In this document: piece by piece, positions 57,222 through 64,000 of the stretch
Position numbering within the stretch: position 1 is the stretch's first letter
Layout: the number at the start of each line of letters is the position of its first letter
Assembly: GCF_015670745.1 (NCBI RefSeq)
Contig: NZ_JADPCH010000011.1
Span: 1-64,000, forward strand
Direction: 5' to 3'
DNA length: 64,000 bases
Source of the DNA: Collinsella aerofaciens
GTDB taxonomy: Bacteria; Actinomycetota; Coriobacteriia; Coriobacteriales; Coriobacteriaceae
Program-made: the position numbers and the translations under genes
The notes under the pieces: model-generated
Databases searched by the model: none
Told to the model about the DNA's origin: nothing
The model's input: the letters and a program-made list of their open reading frames with translations, nothing else

Positions 57222-59552
57222 TTACTTATCCTGTTCGAACGTTTGAGCGGTTGGCGTGGTACGAACCTTAAGCTCTTTGTGCCCAGAGTCCTTCGAAGTC
57301 GTGACCGTATACTCGACCTTTATGTCTTGTCCAAGAAGCATGTGGACACCGCCCCATGCAACCTTCAAGCCATCGTGCGTCGCTTCGTTCATCTCGATAG
57401 AACCGGAGCCCGAAGTCTTAATATCCGAAATGCTGCCTCCCGCAGGAGCATAGAGATAAAGCCTCAGCACCTCATCGTCAATATCCTGGCTAATGCCGTT
57501 ATGGCCCTGGAAATAACCAGGCATCTCGGCCTTCTCCTGGGGGGTCATCGTGTTCTTGAGCGTGGTGGTCACTCGATACGTCGTCGAGCCATCGGCATTT
57601 TCAACCGAAGAATCGATGGTGACTCGCTTATCGAGGAACCAATCCATCTTTGAATAGCTGTAGTTGTTCACATAAACGCCCAAGATCGGAGCCTCCGACG
57701 TATCGGTTTGGAGAGCGCCCGATATTCCAAGAGCCTTCGCGGCCTTTTCCTCGTCATCATTTCTCGAATACATGAGGATGCGACCCTCGGAAGCGCCCTT
57801 TTCGATGGCGGCAGCAATCTTAGTAATATCGCTGGAGCCCAGTTCGTCCACAATCTTGTTAAAAGCTGATCCGGCAACCGCCGCAAAAATGGCGTCCTGT
57901 TCCTCTACCGGGTAATTCCAATAAATATCGTGCAGCAGCACCTTTGCAGCGTTGCTTCCATCAACGACGGTGCCGTCAGGAAGCTGTGTGCCACCTACAA
58001 CGCCGAGCATATACTGCAAAAATACCGGATCGACTGCAAATACGCCGTCGATGTCATCTCCGACAATGGCCTTCTGCATATCGCTGACAAGCTGAGCCGC
58101 ACGCGGATAATCAGGCGTCATCGTAACGTCGCCCATCGTGTATCCGAGCGTGTTGAATCCGGTCAGGCCCCATCCGGTCGTGAACAAGTTTGCCTCTTCA
58201 TCGGTGATGGGAAGCGGGCTCAAAGGCTCTTTCATCATGTCGACTTTGACAAAATCGCCCAGTTCGAGCTTACCGTCAGTCACCGACATCACGCCGCGAG
58301 AACCGGGGAAACCGCCGCAGGCGCGGATCTCGACGTTGCTCATCGCGAGCACAAGATAATGACGCGTCTGGCCGTTGGCGCCGAGCATCTGGGGAAGGAC
58401 GGGGGCGACCTTCTCCGCCGCGTCAACCGCACCGTTGAGGGTGGCAAAGCCGTCCTTGGCCTTATCGACCAGCTCGGTCACCTGGGAAATATGAGTATCG
58501 CCAATGCCCTGGACCTTCTCGTTGGCGCTCTTGAACACCTTCGAGCTGCTGGAAAGCGAATCGGCGACCGCCTGCAGCGCGGACACGTTAATCATGCCGT
58601 CCTGGAACAGCTTGCCGGGCGTGGCCTGCGAAAGGTTATCGGCCATGGGAACCAGCGCGTTGCTCGAGACATCGGACAGGGCGTCAATCATGGTGCGGGC
58701 CGCATTGATATCGCTGCCATACACCGGGATAAACGAAGCCGCCGTCCACAGCGGGCTCGAGGTCTCCGCCTTCATGCTGTCGCAGAGCTCATCGATCTTC
58801 TTCGCGTCGTCAGGCAGCGTCGAAAAATCGCCCGACGTGACCTTGTCCTTAAGGCCACCGACGATCTCGACAGCCTCCTTCGCTTCACTCTTTACGGTCT
58901 TTGCCGAGTTAAGCAGCATAAAGCCGCTTGCGCCAAGCGCAACGAGAAGCACCGCGACCACAGCGGCAATAATGGCGCCGGTGTGACGCTTTTTGCGCTC
59001 GCCCTTGCGATGGCGATGACGGACCAGACCGTCAGAGGTCGAACTCGACGAAGCGTCGCTACCGTAGTTCAAACCAAAATCGTAATAATCTTCCTTGGAA
59101 CCCGAGCCCGCAAACTCGGCACCGCTATCATCCAGGCGGGCAAACGTGCCAGTCTCGGAGGCGCCGGTGTAAATCGTGCCGAGGTTACCCGTAAGCCCCG
59201 CGCCACCGGCAGAGGGAGTATTGTTGGCGGCCTTGTCGGCATTAACGTTGCCGGCGGCATTCGCGGCGTTGGCAGCACCTGCGTTGTTCGCGGGTACCGA
59301 AGGAGCCCCGCTCGGCTGCGGCGTGGAGGTTGCACCGCCCGCAAAGACATTCCCTCTTGCACGGCCGGTCTTTTTTGCCTTTTGAGACTGCTCGTACAGA
59401 GCGGTAAACATCGCCGTCTCGCCCGGGGACACGCGCTTACCGGAACCGCCCTGTCCAGCGCCGCCCGGCGTGCCGGCCTTACCAGCCCCGTTCGGACGCG
59501 GCGGAACTGCAGGGCGGCCGCTATCGCTGCCCTTAAAGTGATTACCAGCCAT
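57222..59552 (-). CDS. DUF4012-domain membrane protein
   Basis: A 776-residue protein of unknown function. A disordered Gly/Ala/Asn/Pro-rich cytoplasmic N-terminus (about residues 1-170) has several runs such as AANAANAAGNVNADKAANN. A basic segment HRHRKGERKKRH precedes one transmembrane helix (about 191-215). The large extracytoplasmic region holds the DUF4012 signature NGQTRHYLVLAMSNVEIRACGGFPGS and continues with FFDPVFLQYMLG-like sequence. It is coupled to glmM. DUF4012 proteins are associated with cell-surface polysaccharides in Actinobacteria and Firmicutes; role here is inferred. Confidence 0.85.
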   Translation of the reverse strand: MAGNHFKGSDSGRPAVPPRPNGAGKAGTPGGAGQGGSGKRVSPGETAMFTALYEQSQKAKKTGRARGNVFAGGATSTPQPSGAPSVPANNAGAANAANAAGNVNADKAANNTPSAGGAGLTGNLGTIYTGASETGTFARLDDSGAEFAGSGSKEDYYDFGLNYGSDASSSSTSDGLVRHRHRKGERKKRHTGAIIAAVVAVLLVALGASGFMLLNSAKTVKSEAKEAVEIVGGLKDKVTSGDFSTLPDDAKKIDELCDSMKAETSSPLWTAASFIPVYGSDINAARTMIDALSDVSSNALVPMADNLSQATPGKLFQDGMINVSALQAVADSLSSSSKVFKSANEKVQGIGDTHISQVTELVDKAKDGFATLNGAVDAAEKVAPVLPQMLGANGQTRHYLVLAMSNVEIRACGGFPGSRGVMSVTDGKLELGDFVKVDMMKEPLSPLPITDEEANLFTTGWGLTGFNTLGYTMGDVTMTPDYPRAAQLVSDMQKAIVGDDIDGVFAVDPVFLQYMLGVVGGTQLPDGTVVDGSNAAKVLLHDIYWNYPVEEQDAIFAAVAGSAFNKIVDELGSSDITKIAAAIEKGASEGRILMYSRNDDEEKAAKALGISGALQTDTSEAPILGVYVNNYSYSKMDWFLDKRVTIDSSVENADGSTTYRVTTTLKNTMTPQEKAEMPGYFQGHNGISQDIDDEVLRLYLYAPAGGSISDIKTSGSGSIEMNEATHDGLKVAWGGVHMLLGQDIKVEYTVTTSKDSGHKELKVRTTPTAQTFEQDK

Positions 59553-59701
59553 AAAGAAATCCTCGCAATTGAGTCGCAATGAAAAAGTCCATAACGTTGC
59601 TAGTTTATGGCATTTTGAGCATCGACAGCTAAACTCCAGACACGGACGTCAATTGGCGAAAATGCGGCACAACACCTTTTCCGTCTTGGCAGCGGCGCCA
59701 G

Positions 59702-60724
59702 CTACACCGCGAGGAACATCATCACGATGATCATGACAAAGCCGATAAGGTCGGTCGGCAAAAACACCGTCCCCAGCATAACGGCGCTGGTGATGGTCGC
59801 CGAAACCGGCTCCACAGTTCCGATGAGGCTCGCGCGCACCGAGCCGATGTCCTTAACGCCCTGCATATAAAGCATGTAAGCAAAAAACGAGCCGATAACC
59901 ACGAACACCGCGAGCGCCTCGACGCCGGCAGCGTCGAGCGCCGGCATATGCGCCCAAGGCCGCACGAAGACGCACGAGACCACGCCCGCCGTGAGCATTG
60001 CCGAGCCCGTGACGATGGGGCTGCCGTATTCGGGCAGGATCTTGGCGGGAATCACCGCCATACACGCGGCGCTGACCGCACACATAAGACCTGCTGCCAG
60101 GCCAAGCGGCGAGATATTCAGGCTGGTAGGGTCGCCACCGGTGGCGATTAAAAAGGTTCCACCCAGAGCCAGGCCAATGCCGATGACTTCGCGAGTACGC
60201 GGCATGCGGCGATCGGTCACGCAGGCGTAGCCCATGATGATAACGAGCTGCAGGCACTGGAGCACCGTCGCGGTTCCGGCGTTCGTCAGGCGCACGGCCG
60301 AAAGATAGCAAAACTGGTTGAACAGCAGGCCAAAAGCGGTAAAGAGCAGCAGCTGCTTGCGATCAGCGGGCGTCGTCCAAAGCTTGACCAGGCGTGCGCG
60401 GTCGCGCGTGACAACCACAGCCATAAAGAGCAGGCCGGCGAGAATCTGCCGTATGCTCATAAGCCACAGCGTATCGACATGGTAGGTATCGAACAAAAAA
60501 CTCGCGCTGGTGCCCGAGAAGCCCCAAAACGAACCGCCCACCAGCGTAGCCAAGACGCCCGTGATCATCTTGCGCGTCGAAGCGCTGTTCAGGCGGTCGC
60601 GCCATGCGCGACGGGTGTTGCGGCTGAGCTCGTCGGTGCCCTCGGGCACATCAATGTTCGATATATCGGTCATCGGCACCGAAGCCCCTGCGCCTTCGAC
60701 CTGCTCGACACACTCTTTGCTCAT
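59702..60724 (-). CDS. EamA/DMT-family transporter
   Basis: A 340-residue inner-membrane transporter with about ten hydrophobic segments and two EamA repeats. The first repeat begins VGGSFWGFSGTSASFLFD and has the RQILAGLLFMAVV segment. The second follows after AVRLTNAGTATVLQCLQLVIIMGY and SPLGLAAGLMCAVSAACMAVIPA, with the closing AGTVEPVSATITSAVMLGTVFLP-like motif SLIGTVEPVSATI. Metabolite specificity cannot be told. A 40-residue acidic N-terminal extension is unusual. GGGGGAG precedes the ATG; it is a single gene. Confidence 0.9.
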   Translation of the reverse strand: MSKECVEQVEGAGASVPMTDISNIDVPEGTDELSRNTRRAWRDRLNSASTRKMITGVLATLVGGSFWGFSGTSASFLFDTYHVDTLWLMSIRQILAGLLFMAVVVTRDRARLVKLWTTPADRKQLLLFTAFGLLFNQFCYLSAVRLTNAGTATVLQCLQLVIIMGYACVTDRRMPRTREVIGIGLALGGTFLIATGGDPTSLNISPLGLAAGLMCAVSAACMAVIPAKILPEYGSPIVTGSAMLTAGVVSCVFVRPWAHMPALDAAGVEALAVFVVIGSFFAYMLYMQGVKDIGSVRASLIGTVEPVSATITSAVMLGTVFLPTDLIGFVMIIVMMFLAV

Positions 60725-60955
60725 TCCACTCCCCCGAAACAGCCTGGAAACAATTCGGCTTACCTTACCACGGCGAAGTCACCAGCTGGAGGCTTGTCCG
60801 CTTATCGGTAGGACAATTCCGCAGGCGTCTTTCCATAGCTCGATACCGCAATGGCCTTGCATTATGCGACAGCCAAATCGCGGCAGCAGGCTCTTTTGAA
60901 ATGGATGCGACAAAGCCCCCGAATTCCACAATGTAAGCGATTTTTAAAAATGTTC

Positions 60956-60984
60956 TTGCCACCGAGTTCAGGCTCCGTTATATT
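60956..60984 (+). promoter_or_regulatory. Sigma-70-type promoter of tRNA-Val
   Basis: TTGCCA (60956-60961) and TATATT (60979-60984) are 17 bp apart, predicting transcription near 60991, 23 bases before the tRNA. This is the clearest vegetative promoter in the window. Confidence 0.75.
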
Positions 60985-61013
60985 ATCCCTTGCGCGCTTG
61001 CGCACCCTTGATC

Positions 61014-61088
61014 GGGCGTTTAGCTCAGGGGGAGAGCGCTTCCCTGACACGGAAGAGGTCAGAAGTTCAAATCTTCTAACGCCCACCA
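61014..61088 (+). tRNA. tRNA-Val (anticodon GAC)
   Basis: Acceptor GGGCGTT/AACGCCC, anticodon loop with GAC, T-loop GTTCAAATC, CCA encoded; 75 bases. It is the only plus-strand tRNA here. It lacks the 3'-end duplication cassette. Confidence 0.96.
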
Positions 61089-61096
61089 AATGTTCG

Positions 61097-61128
61097 CAGC
61101 TCAGAGGCTATGTCTCTGGGCTGTTTTG
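61097..61128 (+). terminator. Terminator of tRNA-Val
   Basis: CAGCTCAGAG and CTCTGGGCTG form a 10-bp stem (one G-T pair) with a 7-base loop, followed by TTTTG, 8 bp after the tRNA. Confidence 0.85.
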
Positions 61129-61313
61129 TTTTATGTCGCCAAATCCGCCGGCAGTTCCAACCGCCCAACTAGCCAAAAGCCGACCATCTACTTGCCGATC
61201 TATCCATCGGCATAACCAATCAGTCCGCACCGCAACTTCTCAGCAAAACGCCGCGATGTCTGCGCCCTGCGGTATCCTTGAGCCACTTGCACCTGCAGCA
61301 CCAAGGAGCCGCC

Positions 61314-62000
61314 ATGCGCACCGAGCTCGATGTCCCCTTTTCGCACAAAGAAGAAGCCAAGGCGCTGGGCGCCAAATGGGACCGGACCAAGAAGATCTGG
61401 TATGTACCCAGCGGCGTCAACCCCGAGCCTTTTGCCGAGTGGCTGCCCGGTGTTGACCGATCCGACCCCTCAGCGCCGTATATATATCTAGTACTGGGCA
61501 AGCGCGAGTGCTGGAAGTGTCACAAAGAGACCTCGGTCGCGGCCTTCGGCATTCCCTATCGAACCGATAACGACGAGAGCATCGCCATCGCGCACGCGCC
61601 CAACGAAGCCGGGCACATTGCCATCGACACGGCCAACGCCAACGCACTCGCCATCGTGCCCGCTCTTGGCTGCGTGCCGGGCGAGATCCGCGACTACCTT
61701 CATAAGCGCTGCGGCTACAAGCCCGTAGGCGCGCGAGCCTCCAAAGCCCCGTCGCTCGGCAACACGTGCACCAGTTGCGACGCGCTGCAAGGCAGCAGCT
61801 ATCTGTTCGAGGAGCCCTCGTCCCCGTTTGCCCTCACCGCCATCAACAAGCTGCCGGCACTGGAGTTTGTGCGCGTCGAAGTTGCCGGCGTCTTTGGCGT
61901 CCCGGCCGCGCGTACCGACTTTGACCAGGCGCTCTTTACCTGGGCACGCGACCATCACGCCGAGTTCCACAAGCAGCTCGGTGAGGGGATTTATTTGTAG
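61314..62000 (+). CDS. DUF5710-domain protein
   Basis: A 228-residue cytosolic protein. The N-terminal DUF5710 domain (about residues 1-45: LDVPFSHKEEAKALGAKWDRTKKIWYVPSGVNPEPFAEWLP) also occurs in DNA primase-like and mobile-element proteins, where it is thought to bind nucleic acid. A zinc-knuckle-like pattern CWKCHK lies at about 64-69, and CTSCDA at about 146-151 may add two ligands. The C-terminal part is unrecognised. The ATG at 61314 follows AAGGAG. Single gene 225 bp after tRNA-Val. Confidence 0.78.
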   Translation: MRTELDVPFSHKEEAKALGAKWDRTKKIWYVPSGVNPEPFAEWLPGVDRSDPSAPYIYLVLGKRECWKCHKETSVAAFGIPYRTDNDESIAIAHAPNEAGHIAIDTANANALAIVPALGCVPGEIRDYLHKRCGYKPVGARASKAPSLGNTCTSCDALQGSSYLFEEPSSPFALTAINKLPALEFVRVEVAGVFGVPAARTDFDQALFTWARDHHAEFHKQLGEGIYL

Positions 62001-62037
62001 AGGCAAAAGACACTCACAGCCAACTCCTCCGCATCAC

Positions 62038-62322
62038 CTATCCCTCGTCGCCGGCGTCGTACACGATATCGAGGCCACAAACAGGGCATTTCTCCGGATA
62101 CACCGGCATATGAACGCCTGTCCGTTTTCTCACTTCGTCGCTGAGTCTGTCGCGCGCATCGATGAACCGAATGTCGAGACACGGTATTTGCGAGCCGCAG
62201 CAAGGGCAGGTGACGACAAACGACCCGCAATCAACCTCTACGCTCGGAAACATATTGTTGTCTATAAGGGCACACGGCAGTTTTCCGTACTTCCCCATCG
62301 CAATATCGCCTCGCCAGCTCAT
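62038..62322 (-). CDS. Small zinc-ribbon protein
   Basis: A 94-residue protein with two CxxC pairs, CPCCGSQIPC (with a further C) and CPVCGLDIVYD near the C-terminus, forming a probable zinc ribbon. The start at 62322 is chosen because AGGGGAGC lies upstream; a longer reading from 62394 has no site. No family beyond zinc ribbon is recognised. It lies 122 bp downstream of the HNH nuclease gene on the same strand and may belong to the same accessory unit. Confidence 0.65.
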   Translation of the reverse strand: MSWRGDIAMGKYGKLPCALIDNNMFPSVEVDCGSFVVTCPCCGSQIPCLDIRFIDARDRLSDEVRKRTGVHMPVYPEKCPVCGLDIVYDAGDEG

Positions 62323-62444
62323 ACACGCTCCCCTCTCGCTATACAAATCAGGAAGAGCATGCATCGGCGGGTGGGCGCGATATTGCATCGCCACGCGATC
62401 CGATCAAACAACACGATTGTCAAAGAATGCCAAAGCCAAATACG

Positions 62445-63527
62445 CTAATACGGCAGAAGCCCCGCCTTTTCACGCTTCTTTTCCGAGCGATCGAACTCAA
62501 TGCGATGGGCCTCAAGAAACACCGTATTGGGTCGCCACTGACGCTCATTCGGCTGCCTTAGCGTCGCACCCGCAAAGGAAACGTAGTCGGTCTTATCCAG
62601 CAGGTACGATCCGCACAGCCGATATTCGCCGCAAACAGGCTCAAACGAAATCAGGTGAGCATCAAATAGGGAATGAAGATCGCGCCGAAGCAGAATGCCG
62701 TTGCTGGCAACCTGCGATTTGGGTCCCGAGTAATTCTCGATATGTGCAGCCTCCAGAGCTTCGCTGACGCCGCAGTCCGACACCGCGCAACGGCCATCAT
62801 AGGCGGCAACGAGCTGCTTGCGGAACCATTGCTGCCCCAATCGCTCGCGCCTTAACGCATAGCGGACCTTTTCGTCGTCGGTCGTACCCTGTCCGGCAAA
62901 CTCAATATCGACGGGCATGTGCTTCAGATAGCTCATGTCGGGCGCAAAACGAGGGTCCGGTCCGCCTTTATGAACAGGACCGTGCAGAACAAACCATCCG
63001 TTTTCGGGCTCGAACCGTTCAACAAACGCAAGACCGAGCACCTTGTAGCCCACCTCGGTTGCAAATATGACTCCGACTGGAACGCCACATTCCATGCAGT
63101 TGAGCATTTTACGGTTGTAATTCTGGTCTCGAAAACCAACGGTACCCGGCGCTTGAACCGAGTACTTAATGACCCACGTACCATCGTCCAAATAGAGCGG
63201 AGGCACATCGGTGTAGAAGCTCTTTTTAGAGTTATGGACCGAAAGCGCAAAGATCTTATTGGGATCTTGCTTCACCCGATCCTGGCCCGGCCAGAAGATC
63301 CCTGAATCCCGCGTTACGGGAAAGAAGTCCGAGCCAATTCTCAAACGATACTGATACTGAGGGCTATCTTCCTTGGTGTGGTGCGGAAGGCTGGTCCAAA
63401 CGCCGCCGCGCTGTTCCTCACCCAGAAACCACTCCCATGCCTCAACGTATTCGGAAGGCACGAGACTGCAGGCGCGGTCATAGCTTGGTCCATCCATCAA
63501 CGGAACAGCAAGGTCAATGTCGTTCAT
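62445..63527 (-). CDS. HNH endonuclease with unknown N-terminal sensing domain
   Basis: A 360-residue protein. The C-terminal 130 residues carry an HNH_2-type nuclease: CAVSDCGVSEALEAAHIENYS (first H), then SNGILLRRDLHSLFD (N and second H). The N-terminal 210 residues (YVEAWEWFLGEEQRG, NCMECGVPVGVIFATEVG, VLGLAFVERFEPENGWFVLHGPV) look like a recognition domain similar to those of modification-dependent restriction enzymes, although I cannot assign a family. No methyltransferase is nearby, so a Type IV-like defence role is possible. The ATG at 63527 follows AGGTG at 7 bases. Confidence 0.8.
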   Translation of the reverse strand: MNDIDLAVPLMDGPSYDRACSLVPSEYVEAWEWFLGEEQRGGVWTSLPHHTKEDSPQYQYRLRIGSDFFPVTRDSGIFWPGQDRVKQDPNKIFALSVHNSKKSFYTDVPPLYLDDGTWVIKYSVQAPGTVGFRDQNYNRKMLNCMECGVPVGVIFATEVGYKVLGLAFVERFEPENGWFVLHGPVHKGGPDPRFAPDMSYLKHMPVDIEFAGQGTTDDEKVRYALRRERLGQQWFRKQLVAAYDGRCAVSDCGVSEALEAAHIENYSGPKSQVASNGILLRRDLHSLFDAHLISFEPVCGEYRLCGSYLLDKTDYVSFAGATLRQPNERQWRPNTVFLEAHRIEFDRSEKKREKAGLLPY

Positions 63528-63742
63528 CGCCAGCACCTACAACCATACGAACGCGAGTCATGCCCCTCAATAATATGGCCGAGAGTCAATTATTACGAGA
63601 TCTCATTCCGCGATCGGCACATCGTTGATGCTCTCGGTTTGCCGCTGGCGCGCTTGTACCCCGCTACCCCACTCCCCTGTATACTGATGTAGCACGTGTT
63701 TCATCCGGGCTTGTTGGGCCGGATTGTTCATGGGAGGGTCTT

Positions 63743-64000
63743 ATGATTGCTTCGAATCCGCCTAAGGGGAGCGTTTCTTCTTCGTCCATCAAGCCGGTTA
63801 CGCGCAAGGCCGTGCGCTGCCAGCGCGAGGTCGCTTGGCTTGTCACGCAGGCGGCGGGCAGGCTTGTGGCGACCACTCAGGACGTCAATGCGCCTACACC
63901 GAGCTTTGTGTTAGCAGCGGCGCTGGATTTTGTGCGCCAATTGGAGCTTGCCGAACAGGATGCCAACGGCCACCTCGACTACCAGAATGTTATGGCGCCC
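63743..64000 (+). CDS. Partial CDS at the right edge, unknown protein
   Basis: ORF starting at the ATG 63743 with GGGAGGG 6 bases upstream and a TATACT about 70 bp before it (63676 onward). The visible 86 residues are basic, then helical (VTRKAVRCQREVAWLVTQAA, LAAALDFVRQLELAEQ). No family is recognised. The gene continues past the window end, so length and product cannot be judged. Confidence 0.6.
   Translation, partial: MIASNPPKGSVSSSSIKPVTRKAVRCQREVAWLVTQAAGRLVATTQDVNAPTPSFVLAAALDFVRQLELAEQDANGHLDYQNVMAP

Noticed and set aside
61014-63527. Prophage or integrated element at tRNA-Val
   Set aside because: No integrase, capsid or portal gene, and no repeat of the tRNA-Val 3' end within the window.

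Overview
The window reads as chromosomal DNA of a GC-rich, monoderm anaerobe. My best guess is a member of Coriobacteriia such as Collinsella, from the protein style, the Tad pilus locus without outer-membrane parts, the PheS T-box and the mix of Actinobacteria-like and Firmicutes-like features. This is inference; no rRNA is present. Most genes are on the minus strand. Plus-strand genes are a D,D-carboxypeptidase, a small membrane ORF, pyruvate kinase, an M32 peptidase, a DUF5710 protein, a tRNA-Val and a partial gene at the right edge.

Layout. 1-5.1 kb: a palindromic repeat block, htpG, a GNAT enzyme and a tyrosine-phosphoregulation module (Wzz/CapA-like, CpsD kinase, shortened CpsB phosphatase) with no glycosyltransferases beside it. 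5.2-12 kb: two sensor kinase/response regulator pairs around a lone pstB, the second divergent from a D-Ala-D-Ala carboxypeptidase. 12-18.8 kb: accessory stretch with a TM2-domain protein, tRNA-Ser, an AAA ATPase preceded by three 19-bp iteron-like repeats, a large TPR-like protein and two tRNA-Arg genes embedded in structured repeats. 18.9-29.4 kb: housekeeping (serS, proC, rlmH, SPFH protein, tRNA-Leu, tatD, rsmA, metG, rsmI), a GH5 protein lacking a catalytic glutamate, and tRNA-Phe. 29.5-39.7 kb: a toxin-antitoxin-like pair and a complete-looking Tad/Flp pilus operon (CpaB, TadZ, TadA, TadB, TadC, Flp, TadE-like proteins, TadG-like, DUF192). 39.9-49.9 kb: rsgA, a P2-type cation ATPase with a hairpin leader, pyruvate kinase, a phospholipase C-like protein and a CbiMQO-type nickel/cobalt ECF transporter preceded by a NikR-like operator. 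50-60.7 kb: pheST behind a T-box, an M32 carboxypeptidase, glmM coupled to a DUF4012 protein, and an EamA transporter. 60.9-64 kb: tRNA-Val and accessory genes including a solitary HNH nuclease.

The most unusual signal is non-coding. At three different tRNA families (two tRNA-Arg, tRNA-Leu, tRNA-Phe) the 3' end of that very tRNA plus its own terminator is duplicated 186-191 bp downstream. The copy breaks off at the T-loop and runs into a GC-rich block of three hairpins, whose stems change on both sides between copies, ending in a T-arm-like sequence in the opposite orientation. tRNA-Ser and tRNA-Val in the same window lack it. I know of no described element with this architecture. Secondary items are the iteron-like array before the ATPase/winged-helix gene, extragenic palindromes with a GCAGCGTCGA head placed against stop codons, and several long inverted repeats between genes.
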